A stretch of DNA of 64,000 nt from Jeotgalibacillus sp. S-D1 (GTDB lineage Bacteria > Bacillota > Bacilli > Bacillales > Jeotgalibacillaceae): contig NZ_SMZR01000004.1 of assembly GCF_004358665.1 (NCBI RefSeq), forward strand, positions 62,001 through 126,000. Direction: 5' to 3'. The translations under genes and the position numbers were made by a program. Below are positions 1-7,704 of the stretch, piece after piece. The notes beneath the pieces were generated by a model that made no database searches, was not told the DNA's origin, and was given only the letters and a program-made list of their open reading frames with translations. Position 1 is the stretch's first letter; every line of letters begins with the position of its first letter.

Positions 1-527
1 CGGCTGAAACAGAAACGTATACGACCGTGAACGTGTCAGATGAAGAGGAACGGGAACTGGCAAATGAACTGTATCATTCTGTTTTTTCAAATGTGGATGG
101 AGACGACCTAGCCACTTACGTGGACCGTTTTAAACAATCGCTTGAATCCGCAGGAATGCTTATCTTTATTTCCGGTTTTCTCGGCACCGTCTTTCTAGCT
201 GCAACTGGAAGTATTTTGTACTTTAAGCAAATGACTGAAGTGGAAGAGGAGAAATCCAGCTACCGCACACTTCGCCAGCTGGGTTTTACAGTGGAAAATA
301 TGGTAAGCGGAATTGGCCGCAAGCAGCTTTTGTTTTTCCTGCTGCCTCTCGCGATCGGACTGCTGCATTGCTACTTTGCTATTCAGTCAATCGATTTTCT
401 GTTCCGCACCAGCATCGTCGTACCGGTTGTCATTTCAATATCGGTTTACACATTAATCTATGTATTTTTCTATGTGCTCAGCCTGACGAACTCTCGAAAA
501 GAGGTCAGGGCAGTGCTGGGGAAATAA
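1..527 (+). CDS. ABC transporter permease, C-terminal fragment (FtsX/BceB-like)
   Basis: The frame is open from base 3, so the gene begins upstream of the window and only about 175 C-terminal residues are present. Three hydrophobic segments are visible (SGFLGTVFLAATGSILYF, LLFFLLPLAIGLLHCYFA and VVPVVISISVYTLIYVFFY), with a charged loop containing EEEKSSYRTLRQLGFT between the first two. This layout fits the last three helices of FtsX/MacB-type permeases, especially the BceB-like proteins that act with an ATPase in transport or sensing of cell-wall-active peptides. The ATPase partner would lie outside the window. A strong hairpin follows the stop, so this is the last gene of its transcript. 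Substrate is unknown. Confidence 0.7.
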   Translation, partial: AETETYTTVNVSDEEERELANELYHSVFSNVDGDDLATYVDRFKQSLESAGMLIFISGFLGTVFLAATGSILYFKQMTEVEEEKSSYRTLRQLGFTVENMVSGIGRKQLLFFLLPLAIGLLHCYFAIQSIDFLFRTSIVVPVVISISVYTLIYVFFYVLSLTNSRKEVRAVLGK

Positions 528-532
528 GAGGA

Positions 533-557
533 GGCTGCACAGCTGTGCAGCCCTTTT
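533..557 (+). terminator. Rho-independent terminator of the ABC permease gene
   Basis: A perfect 20-bp palindrome at 533-552 (half-site GGCTGCACAG) is followed by CTTTTT. It lies 5 bp after the permease stop codon. Confidence 0.85.
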
Positions 558-558
558 T

Positions 559-592
559 AATGAAATGTATTAAATAATGAAATGTATTAAAT
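559..592. repeat. 17-bp perfect tandem duplication
   Basis: AATGAAATGTATTAAAT occurs at 559-575 and again at 576-592. The second copy contains the stop codon of the yteA-like gene on the minus strand, so the duplication spans the 3' end of that gene. Confidence 0.9.
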
Positions 593-1342
593 TTCGTTAT
601 GATCGCTGTATGGTTCTTTTTCAGCAGAAGGAAGATCACCAAAAATCGTCATGATTCCTTCTTCATCCAGCGCCTCTTCATACCGCTCATGCTGTTTGTT
701 TGGATAGACCGTAATCATTTTCCCTTCAATATCGACACCGATAAAGTTCTCATAATCCTCCACATAGCCATGATTTTCATCCCACTCAGAGTAGTTGTTT
801 TCAAATTCAGATGGCGGACTTTCATTATCCGATGGCGAATCGGAGCTGCCAAAACGTGCAACATCCTGCCAGGAGTCCTCGGCGTCATAACTGACATTTT
901 CATTTTTGTTATCCAGATCAAATTGGCCAAAGGGCGGGGTGAGAGCTTGTTCCTCAATCGGCCTGCTTCGTGAGACGGATGTATCCGGCGTATGATCGAT
1001 GCAGTAGCGGGCTGTTGGTAGCGCCTCCAGGCGTTCGAATGGGATATCTTCATCGCATTTTGCACATATTCCGTACATTCCAACCTTCATTGCTTCCAAG
1101 GCAACTTTTATGTCCTGAAGCTCAAAATTTTTGTGCTCATTTAAAGCAAGATCTTTTTCACGTTCATATAACTCCGATCCCATGTCTCCCGGATGATTAT
1201 CGTAAGAAGATAGTTCACTTACCGCATCTTTGTGGCTTTGTTTCAGGTCGAAATGTTCATGATGTTCCAGTTGGTCTTCCAATTCCTTTTTTCGTGCCAT
1301 TAACTGTGAACGAAATGATGCCAGTTGCTGGGTATTTAGCAT
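587..1342 (-). CDS. yteA: YteA-like DksA/TraR-type zinc-finger stress protein
   Basis: A 251-residue soluble acidic protein. The N-terminal 90 residues are helical and charged, followed by a DksA/TraR-type finger around residues 91-117 (GICAKCDEDIPFERLEALPT, then YCIDH). C93, C96 and C114 are present and the fourth ligand position is His117, as in YteA-type proteins. The acidic C-terminal tail resembles Bacillus YteA, described as a general stress protein. Members of this fold act on RNA polymerase, but that role is not shown for YteA. I start at the second ATG (1342), which sits 7 nt after AAAGGA; the upstream ATG at 1351 is part of that ribosome binding site. Confidence 0.8.
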   Translation of the reverse strand: MLNTQQLASFRSQLMARKKELEDQLEHHEHFDLKQSHKDAVSELSSYDNHPGDMGSELYEREKDLALNEHKNFELQDIKVALEAMKVGMYGICAKCDEDIPFERLEALPTARYCIDHTPDTSVSRSRPIEEQALTPPFGQFDLDNKNENVSYDAEDSWQDVARFGSSDSPSDNESPPSEFENNYSEWDENHGYVEDYENFIGVDIEGKMITVYPNKQHERYEEALDEEGIMTIFGDLPSAEKEPYSDHNEI

Positions 1343-1458
1343 ATGAATCATCCTTTGCTGCTTAGTTGTTTCCTTTTTAGACTTTCCTAAAGGTGATTTT
1401 TTACAACAGGAATTTGTTTTGCGAGGGGAATTTGGGCTTGCTCAATAAAGCGTGAATT

Positions 1459-1569
1459 GTAGAACGATTAGCTTGAAATGTAGAATCTTTGCATTTGACT
1501 GTAGAACAATCCCTGCGAGATGTAGAATTTGAGCATTGAATGGTAGAAACTTCGATCTGAACTGTAAAA
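1459..1569. repeat. 21-bp-periodic array, core GTAGAA (6 units)
   Basis: The core GTAGAA begins at 1459, 1480, 1501, 1522 and 1543, and a variant GTAAAA at 1564. Every step is exactly 21 bp. The bases before the core are often GA(A)(A/C)T, while the spacers are not conserved. It lies between the yhgE terminator and the yteA start. On the minus strand the array is open for 62 codons as a heptad pattern beginning ST, but that frame has no ribosome binding site. Confidence 0.9.
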
Positions 1570-1587
1570 GTTCGCTTTTTACAGAAC

Positions 1588-1620
1588 AAAAAACTGTGCC
1601 CCGTTTAAGGGACACAGTTA
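1588..1620 (-). terminator. Terminator of yhgE
   Basis: Read on the minus strand, AACTGTGTCCC pairs across a short loop with GGGGCACAGTT and ends in TTTTTTG. It lies directly after the yhgE stop. Confidence 0.85.
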
Positions 1621-1622
1621 AA

Positions 1623-3989
1623 TTAGTTTATTTCTGCACCGAGGTCGCTGCTTTTCTTATGCTTGATTACAAAATAAGCAGTTGTTAAAGCCATGAATAC
1701 AGCTGTATACGTAAGCAGGATGGCAATATTGCTCCACATGAACTGCACATCACCGCTTGAGATAACCGATTTAAAAGCCTGAACCGTGTACGTCATCGGC
1801 AATAGGGCGTTGATCGGCTGCAGCAGATTAGGAATCAGTTCGACTGGGAATGTTCCTGCACTGGTTGTTAATTGTAAAATAAGAATAAGAATTGCAACGA
1901 AACGTCCTGGGTCACCAAAGACCGTTACTAAAAATTGAATAAGGGTCATAAACGTTATACTTGTGACGATCGATACCAGGATAAAATAAGGGACGCTGGT
2001 TACTTCCATTCCAAGGCCAAATAACAAAATAGCATCTGTCAAAAGAGCCTGGATAATGCCGACACTCGCTATAATGCCAAATTTTCCGGTAAACCAGGTG
2101 AAACCATTCCGCGGTTTTACAGCTGGTTTATTAATCGTGAATACAATGGTAACGAGTAATCCTCCTACAAATAATCCCAGTGAAATGAAGTAAGGAGCAA
2201 ATCCTGTTCCATAATTCGCGACATGATTAATGGGTTCTTTTTCGACATTTACCGGATTTGCAAACATGTCATAGGTATCTGAAGTTCCTTTTACTCCGCT
2301 TGCCTGATCTCCCGCATCTGCGAGTTTATCATGCAAGGTTTTTGTGCCGTTTAACAGCTCTGTATTGCCGTTTGCAAGCGAAGCTGATCCGTCGGCCAGA
2401 TCATGAACCCCGTTCGTAAGCTTTTGACCACCACCTGAAAGCTCATTCAGGCCGATGTTTAATTCATTGGATCCGCCGGCAAGTTTTCTGGCGCCAGAAT
2501 CTGCGTCATTGACCCGCTGGTTAAACGTCTGCATGTTTTCAACATAACTGTTTTGACCGCTGGCAAGTTTGGCAGAACCGTTTTCCAGCTCTTCTGCTCC
2601 AACAGCAAGCTGATGAATGCCATTTTGCAAGCTCTTTTGACCTTCGTTCAGCTGGATCACTCCGTCATGAAGCTGATTAAAAGCTGGATCAATCGCTGTT
2701 TGAATTTGGGATTGAATTTGTTCTTCAATTCCTGCAGCCTCCTGTGAAAGAGTGGAGCCGAGGGAAGAAGTGCCTTCAGTCAGTCCCGAATCAACTGCTT
2801 CTGCAACCTGATTTTCTATTTCTTCCCTTGAAGGTGCATTTTGCTTTTGCTGCTGGATAACAGCATCGATCGTATCCTGATCGACTCCGTTTTCAGAAAG
2901 AACATCAGCTAACTGACCAAGCTGTGCCTCCTGACGGGCAGCTGCTTCTTCGGTAACTTTTTCTGCTAAGGGAGCGGTAAGCTGGGGCTGAAGCTCATCC
3001 AGGCCGGCACTTACCTCCTCAATTCCTGCTGTCAATTCCGCGCTTGCCTGACTTGCAATTTGCGCCGGTAATTCCTGTTGAAGCTGCTGTATACCGGCTG
3101 CAACCTGATCTGTGCTTTCTATTAAGGCCGGCGTTTTTTGATCCAGTTCAGTTAAACCAGCTCTTGTCTTCGATGCGCCATCTGCTACTTGTCCGCTTCC
3201 GCTTTGAACATCCATTGATGCATTTAACAGCTGATCACTTGCATCAGACAATTGAGTCATTCCTGTGGATAACTCATTCGCACCGTTCGCCAGCTCCTCT
3301 GTGCCGGAGCTTGCACCCTGGAGCCCTGCTTGAAAATCAACTGATTTTGATGCAAGTTCTTCTAAATGGTTCTTTAAGTCAGTGGATCCATCTGTTAATT
3401 TAGCTGCGCCGTCTTCCAGGTCACCTGCTCCATTACTTGCTTTTACCAAACCGTTCGCCATTTCATCGACCTTCCCAAACATGGTCTCTGCATAAGTGGA
3501 AGTGATCTCTTTAGAAATGGAACTTTTTATTTCATTAACTGCTGTTTCGCCTATCTGGGCAGATAGGAAGTTATAGCCTTCATTCGGAACATATTTCAAC
3601 TCTAATTTATCAGGTTGTTCATCCATAAGGGTCGATGCATTTTGTGAAAAGTTTTCGGGAATTTCCACAACCATATAATATTTTTGATTTTCCAGATCCC
3701 GATAGGCTTCTTTTTGTGAAACAAAGTGAAAATTGAATGAGTCGTTGTCCTTTAAGTTTGATACAAGGTCATCTCCAAGAGTGAGCTGTTCATCTTCATA
3801 ATTGTACCCGCTATCGCCATTGACAACAGCAACAGGCAGGTCACTTAATTTCTCATATGGGTCCCAAAAGGACCATAAAAACATGCCCGCATATAAGATC
3901 GGTACAAATAAAATAGCCAGTAGCGGGATAAATCGTTTTCTATTCGTAAAGATGTGTTTAAGTTCAGCGATAAATAGTGAATTTTTCAA
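1623..3989 (-). CDS. yhgE: YhgE/Pip domain membrane protein
   Basis: A 788-residue protein with one N-terminal transmembrane helix (about residues 18-40), a long extracytoplasmic region and about five C-terminal helices (from about residue 585). The middle has many copies of the L..G...L..G pattern (for example LANGANELSTGMTQLSDAS), typical of the YhgE/Pip family. Relatives include the phage-infection protein Pip and the SPP1 receptor YueB. The length is close to B. subtilis YhgE. The exact function is unresolved; the C-terminal part resembles ABC-2 type permeases. The gene lies downstream of and parallel to a TetR gene, as in yhgD-yhgE, and has its own operator-like palindrome just upstream of its start. 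Confidence 0.88.
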   Translation of the reverse strand: MKNSLFIAELKHIFTNRKRFIPLLAILFVPILYAGMFLWSFWDPYEKLSDLPVAVVNGDSGYNYEDEQLTLGDDLVSNLKDNDSFNFHFVSQKEAYRDLENQKYYMVVEIPENFSQNASTLMDEQPDKLELKYVPNEGYNFLSAQIGETAVNEIKSSISKEITSTYAETMFGKVDEMANGLVKASNGAGDLEDGAAKLTDGSTDLKNHLEELASKSVDFQAGLQGASSGTEELANGANELSTGMTQLSDASDQLLNASMDVQSGSGQVADGASKTRAGLTELDQKTPALIESTDQVAAGIQQLQQELPAQIASQASAELTAGIEEVSAGLDELQPQLTAPLAEKVTEEAAARQEAQLGQLADVLSENGVDQDTIDAVIQQQKQNAPSREEIENQVAEAVDSGLTEGTSSLGSTLSQEAAGIEEQIQSQIQTAIDPAFNQLHDGVIQLNEGQKSLQNGIHQLAVGAEELENGSAKLASGQNSYVENMQTFNQRVNDADSGARKLAGGSNELNIGLNELSGGGQKLTNGVHDLADGSASLANGNTELLNGTKTLHDKLADAGDQASGVKGTSDTYDMFANPVNVEKEPINHVANYGTGFAPYFISLGLFVGGLLVTIVFTINKPAVKPRNGFTWFTGKFGIIASVGIIQALLTDAILLFGLGMEVTSVPYFILVSIVTSITFMTLIQFLVTVFGDPGRFVAILILILQLTTSAGTFPVELIPNLLQPINALLPMTYTVQAFKSVISSGDVQFMWSNIAILLTYTAVFMALTTAYFVIKHKKSSDLGAEIN

Positions 3990-4014
3990 TTGCTATTCCT
4001 CCAGTTGTTTAAAA

Positions 4015-4037
4015 TGACTATATTGTTCATTTAGTCA
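4015..4037. promoter_or_regulatory. TetR-type operator upstream of yhgE
   Basis: A 23-bp imperfect palindrome with outer arms TGACTA and TAGTCA. It lies 26 bp upstream of the yhgE start and matches the length and arms of the site at 4651-4673, so both probably bind the regulator encoded between them. Confidence 0.75.
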
Positions 4038-4057
4038 TTTTTGTGTATAAAAGTGGA

Positions 4058-4627
4058 TTATCCCAAGGATAATCCTTCAAAAAAATATAACTCAAACAAG
4101 CGTGAGATTTCCTCTTTATTTAGCGGCTGTCTGGTCTTTTCCCAATCGAAGATTAAAGAAATATACAACTTGAACATGGCAAAGGCCGTAACCTCAGGGT
4201 TGCAGGGTTTTATTTCTCCTTTGTCAATTGCCCGCTGTAATACTTCCTTAATATAGTTGATAATTGCCGCTTCAACACGATCCATAAAGTCGACGACTGC
4301 GCGTGTGCCAATGTCCCTGCCTTCCTGAAAAAGCTTAATCGTCAGCTGGTGATCCTTTCTGAATTCAAGCAGCTGGTAGAGAGCAAAGCTGACATTTTGG
4401 GATAAAGAGCGCTCAGGGTGGACGGACGATTCCGCAGCCTGTTTCATCTCTTTAATTAAATTTGAAACGATTTCATCAAATAATTCTTCCTTGTTTATAA
4501 AGAAAGTATAAATTGTGCCTTTTCCGACATTGGCTATTTTAGCTACCTGATCCATCGTCGTGGCCTTATAGCCAAAACGCGAAAACGATTCGGTAGCGGC
4601 ATCTACAATCAGTTGTTTTCGATCCAT
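4058..4627 (-). CDS. TetR family repressor, YhgD-like
   Basis: A 189-residue TetR-family protein. The N-terminal helix-turn-helix is clear (FSRFGYKATTMDQVAKIANV then GKGTIYTFFINKEELF, residues about 14-50). The rest is a helical ligand-binding domain with the FxxGRDIG-type segment seen in YhgD-like proteins. It probably represses itself and yhgE, because a matching 23-bp palindrome precedes each gene. I chose the ATG at 4627, 8 nt after GGAG; the in-frame GTG and ATG further upstream overlap or abut that site. The inducer cannot be read from the sequence. Confidence 0.85.
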   Translation of the reverse strand: MDRKQLIVDAATESFSRFGYKATTMDQVAKIANVGKGTIYTFFINKEELFDEIVSNLIKEMKQAAESSVHPERSLSQNVSFALYQLLEFRKDHQLTIKLFQEGRDIGTRAVVDFMDRVEAAIINYIKEVLQRAIDKGEIKPCNPEVTAFAMFKLYISLIFDWEKTRQPLNKEEISRLFELYFFEGLSLG

Positions 4628-4650
4628 GTACATCACTCCATAAAACTAAT

Positions 4651-4673
4651 TGACTAAAATGGTTATTTGGTCA
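4651..4673. promoter_or_regulatory. TetR-type operator upstream of the TetR gene
   Basis: A 23-bp imperfect palindrome with arms TGACTA and GGTCA, the same length as 4015-4037 and also containing TATTT/ATTTR in its right half. It lies 23 bp upstream of the start of the TetR gene, the expected place for autoregulation. Confidence 0.75.
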
Positions 4674-4833
4674 TTTTCCTATCACTTATCTTAGCACAGA
4701 ATTTTTTAATTACAATAAAATCACTCAAATAAATTTTAGCCAGTCTATGGAGAAAGGTTTTGAGGGGCATTTTCACCCTGCATCAATCAACTAAATATAA
4801 TGAAAATAGTCAGTCGTAAAGCGGGGGTGGGCA

Positions 4834-5238
4834 ATGCACAAAAGAAAAAGTCTTCAAAATGATTTCGAGGTCAACAAGAGTCTGGCTGAAGCTGAGAAAA
4901 AAGTGTTAATCGGAATATGGATTCAAACCGCTGCCACTTTTTTGACAGCTATAGGGGTAACCGAGGAGCTCCGTATCCTTCAAGCTGCGGCAAGAGGTGT
5001 TACGAATGACTTCAGTGCTGAAAAAAAGGCAGTGGCAGGGGTTTGGCTGCAATTTACTGGAACACTGTTTTCAGCAATTGGTTTTTCCCAGCAGCTTTCT
5101 CCGGAACGTTCCCAGCAGATTGCCGGTCGGAAAACAGCGATTATCGGAAATAGCATTAACGCCTATGGGTTGACATTAGAAGTAATTGGAGAAAGTATAC
5201 TGCTCAGAGAAGAACTTGATGAAGGTATATTGTTTTAA
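4834..5238 (+). CDS. Hypothetical protein with three internal repeats
   Basis: A 134-residue protein that I do not assign to a function. It has three degenerate repeats of about 40 residues, each with a short charged helix ending EKK or RKT and then a hydrophobic stretch: AEKKVLIGIWIQTAATFLTA, AEKKAVAGVWLQFTGTLFSA and GRKTAIIGNSINAYGLTLEV, with IG(V/F/E) following each. It resembles small repetitive proteins of Bacillus (possibly DUF6944). The hydrophobic stretches could be short membrane-associated helices. The ATG follows GGGGGTGG. It stands alone between the TetR gene and a dispersed repeat. Confidence 0.7.
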   Translation: MHKRKSLQNDFEVNKSLAEAEKKVLIGIWIQTAATFLTAIGVTEELRILQAAARGVTNDFSAEKKAVAGVWLQFTGTLFSAIGFSQQLSPERSQQIAGRKTAIIGNSINAYGLTLEVIGESILLREELDEGILF

Positions 5239-5290
5239 TTGATTTAAACATTTTATGTGAATTGAGCCTATTTTAAATCCAAATATGAGG

Positions 5291-5417
5291 TGAACGGAGC
5301 GGAAGGTGGCGACTCCAGCAGGATTTGACGGCAAGCTGAGACCCCGCAAGGCGAAGCCTGAGGAGGGCTAAAGCAGAGTCCCTGCGGAAAGCGTCCACCT
5401 GAAGCGCAGTGAACCGG
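5291..5417. repeat. Dispersed GC-rich Bacillaceae-type repeat (copy B)
   Basis: The segment contains GCGACTCC, TGAGACC, GAGGAGG, CCTGCGGAAAGCG and CCACCTG in the order typical of a structured repeat common in Bacillaceae intergenic regions. Copies in the same window at 15820-15894 and 53979-54109 share the GACTCC(T)GCGG and GCGGAAA blocks. It is much more GC-rich than its AT-rich surroundings. Confidence 0.75.
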
Positions 5418-5456
5418 TTAGAAGAGTTGAGAGAGATTTGTCCCAACCTCATTTAA

Positions 5457-5633
5457 TCAAAATCCTTTAAGACAACCATTTACAACTAATGCAATGAATA
5501 AAAGAATAAACAAAAAAATCTCTTCTTTATGGGATTTTTTAGGTCTGGAAGGCTTGGTTTTATTTTGCTTTTGAGAAATTTTGTCTCTATATTGTTCCTG
5601 AATTCTTTTTTTCTTTTCCTTATCTATATTCAA
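5457..5633 (-). CDS. Small membrane-anchored basic protein (58 aa, TTG start)
   Basis: A short frame with a TTG start 7 nt after a perfect AGGAGG (5641-5646). The product has a highly charged N-terminal half, rich in Lys, Gln and Arg (MNIDKEKKKRIQEQYRDKIS), and one C-terminal hydrophobic helix (IFLFILLFIALVVNGCL). This is the layout of a tail-anchored small protein with its basic part in the cytoplasm. I do not recognise the family. The strong ribosome binding site and amphipathic layout support it being real despite its size and start codon. Confidence 0.6.
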   Translation of the reverse strand: MNIDKEKKKRIQEQYRDKISQKQNKTKPSRPKKSHKEEIFLFILLFIALVVNGCLKGF

Positions 5634-5865
5634 AAGTTTTCCTCCTGAATAAATAACTTGAAGCTGGAACTAATTATATAAAACTAAGAAAGGTAATTCT
5701 ACAAATAATTACATAATATTCAAAATACTTATTAATCTTTAGACTAAAGCCTTGCTTTTTTATCCACCTAATTTACGATTCTTATCTATTCTCATCAGCC
5801 GATTTTCCTGCTTAGTCAATAACATACACTGAGAATAGGAAATAGATGAAGGGGAGAGATAAGAG

Positions 5866-6600
5866 ATGATAAAAGATAAAGTGATCATGATAACAGGCGC
5901 TTCTAAAGGACTTGGAAGGGCATTAGCCATTCAATTTGCAAAGGAAGGTGCCAAACTATCGATTTGTGCACGGAACATAGCTCCATTGAGGAAAGTGGAG
6001 GAGGAGATTAAGGCTATCGGGGCAGAAGTGATTGCGATAGAAGCAGATGTGTCAATTGCCAGCGATGTGGACCGGTTTGTTTCAATTACAGAAGAGATGG
6101 TTGGAAATGTGGATTGCTTGATCAATAACGCATCAATTTTCGGACCTGGCCCAACCTTGCTGGCAGATTATCCAGATGCTGATTTTGAAAAAGTACTGGC
6201 CGTAAATATTATTAATCCATTTCTCGTCACGAAGCGAGTGCTGCCGGGCATGCTTCAAAAAGGAAGCGGTGCAATTATCAATCTAACCTCAGAAGCTGGT
6301 AGGACAGGTTATTCAGAATGGGGTGCTTATGGTATTTCCAAATTTGCATTGGAGGGATTAACACAGACTTGGGCGGATGAACTGGATGGAACCGGAGTCA
6401 GAATGAATCTGGTAGACCCGGGAGAAATGGACACTGAAATGCATAAGGCCGCGTTGCCAGATTGTGATTATCCGCTTGCCCAACCCGGGGATCATATGGA
6501 TGTTTTTATGTATCTTGCATCCCCATCCTCAGATGGCATCAACGGCAAGCGCTTTGAAGCGCAGGAGTTTAAGTGGAATAGTGGTGGGCACCATGCATAA
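5866..6600 (+). CDS. SDR family NAD(P)-dependent oxidoreductase
   Basis: A 244-residue classical short-chain dehydrogenase. The dinucleotide-binding motif TGASKGLGR (residues 10-18), the NNAS motif near residue 87 and the catalytic Y155-x3-K159 (YGISK) are all present, with a PGEMDTEM segment after the active site. The substrate cannot be deduced. The start follows AAGGGGAGAG. Its stop overlaps the probable start of the queA-like gene by 8 bp (ATGCATAA), so the two are probably translated together. That pairing suggests a shared pathway, but I know of no established one. Confidence 0.9.
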   Translation: MIKDKVIMITGASKGLGRALAIQFAKEGAKLSICARNIAPLRKVEEEIKAIGAEVIAIEADVSIASDVDRFVSITEEMVGNVDCLINNASIFGPGPTLLADYPDADFEKVLAVNIINPFLVTKRVLPGMLQKGSGAIINLTSEAGRTGYSEWGAYGISKFALEGLTQTWADELDGTGVRMNLVDPGEMDTEMHKAALPDCDYPLAQPGDHMDVFMYLASPSSDGINGKRFEAQEFKWNSGGHHA

Positions 6601-7615
6601 AGTATCGGGTGAATTCCAAATCCCACCTCATTTACATGCTTCTGTTCCTCTGGAAATGAAAGGTTTGTCAAGGGATTCAGCAAGGATGATGGTGGTGAAT
6701 CGAACTACAGGCAAAGCTGTTCATACGCTGTTTACCCGGCTGGGAGATTATCTGTATGCAGGAGACGTAGTGGTGTTAAACAACAGCCGCACGATTCCAG
6801 CTGTATTAAAAGGAAAGCAGGGGAAAAAACAGCTTGAAATTCGTCTCTCCAGAAAAGTGAAGGCTAACCAGTGGGATGTTTTAGTAATAGGAGAGTACTG
6901 TCATAAAGGTGGTCCTATTTCATTTATCAAAGGTATACAGGGGGAAATAGTCGGTTCAGGCAGTGAAAATCCACTGATGCGCATGCAATTTTCAGTGCAC
7001 GGGGCAGAATTTTATGATTTTTTGTACAAAGCAGGAGAGCCGGTTCGCTATGAGTATATTGAAACATCCTGGGCGTTGGACATGTATCAAACCGTATACG
7101 GATCGGTACCGGGTTCGGTTGAAATGGCATCAGCAGGCCGTGCTTTTTCATGGAAGCTTCTTCAGTCGCTCAAGGAAATGGGTATAAGAATTGCCTTTGT
7201 TCAGCTGCATGCAGGCTTAAGCTACTATGGCGATGATCGCTGGCCGGCACCTATAAACCATCCTGAGGAATTCTTTGTGCCAGAAGAAACAGCCGCGATG
7301 ATTCAGCAGGCAAAAAAGAAAGGAAATCGCGTTGTAGCTGTGGGGACTACAGTTGTAAGGGCGCTTGAATCAGCAGTAACCGCTAAGGGAGAGTTGCAGG
7401 CGAAGAGCGGGATTACCGACCTTTATATTACAAAGGAATCTTCATTAAAAGTTGTTGACTGCTTATTAACAGGATTGCATGAACCGGAAGCAAGCCATAT
7501 GGATTTACTAACGGCATTCATTTCTGAAAATTTGCTGCTGGATTCTTATCAGCAAGCTCTTATGGAAAATTATCATTGGCATGAATTTGGAGATGTGAAT
7601 CTGATCTTAAATTAA
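6593..7615 (+). CDS. Divergent QueA-like S-adenosylmethionine:tRNA ribosyltransferase-isomerase
   Basis: About 340 residues, the usual QueA length. Family segments are recognisable: VVVLNNSRTIPAVLKG near the N-terminus, YQTVYGSVPGSVE, the IAFVQLHAGL stretch, AVGTTVVRALES and a LLTGLHEPEASHMDLLTAFI region. QueA makes epoxyqueuosine in tRNA from 7-aminomethyl-7-deazaguanine and S-adenosylmethionine. Here the canonical TAGLHF motif is SAGRAF (residues 180-185), and the HSEYY-type motif is altered, so this is probably a paralogue with a changed reaction or substrate. I start at the ATG at 6593; GTG codons at 6581 and 6584 are alternatives. No tgt, queG or queC gene lies nearby. Confidence 0.75.
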   Translation: MHKVSGEFQIPPHLHASVPLEMKGLSRDSARMMVVNRTTGKAVHTLFTRLGDYLYAGDVVVLNNSRTIPAVLKGKQGKKQLEIRLSRKVKANQWDVLVIGEYCHKGGPISFIKGIQGEIVGSGSENPLMRMQFSVHGAEFYDFLYKAGEPVRYEYIETSWALDMYQTVYGSVPGSVEMASAGRAFSWKLLQSLKEMGIRIAFVQLHAGLSYYGDDRWPAPINHPEEFFVPEETAAMIQQAKKKGNRVVAVGTTVVRALESAVTAKGELQAKSGITDLYITKESSLKVVDCLLTGLHEPEASHMDLLTAFISENLLLDSYQQALMENYHWHEFGDVNLILN

Positions 7616-7647
7616 AGAAACGAACGCAGTGCAATGTGCTCCAACCT

Positions 7648-7672
7648 GTTCCTCTTTCTGCAAAAAGGGTAT
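7648..7672 (+). promoter_or_regulatory. Possible SigB-type promoter
   Basis: GTTCCT (7648-7653), a 13-bp spacer and a perfect GGGTAT (7667-7672) resemble the general-stress SigB consensus GTTTAA-N12-15-GGGTAT. It lies 33 bp upstream of the start of the NAD(P)-binding protein gene. The -35 match is weak. Confidence 0.4.
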
Positions 7673-7704
7673 AGAAAGAACATAACGGATTGGAGCTGAG
7701 AAAC

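Noticed and set aside
1401-1589. 62-codon minus-strand frame over the GTAGAA array
   Set aside because: It starts with TTG without a ribosome binding site, lies beyond the yhgE terminator and exists only because the 21-bp period keeps the frame open.
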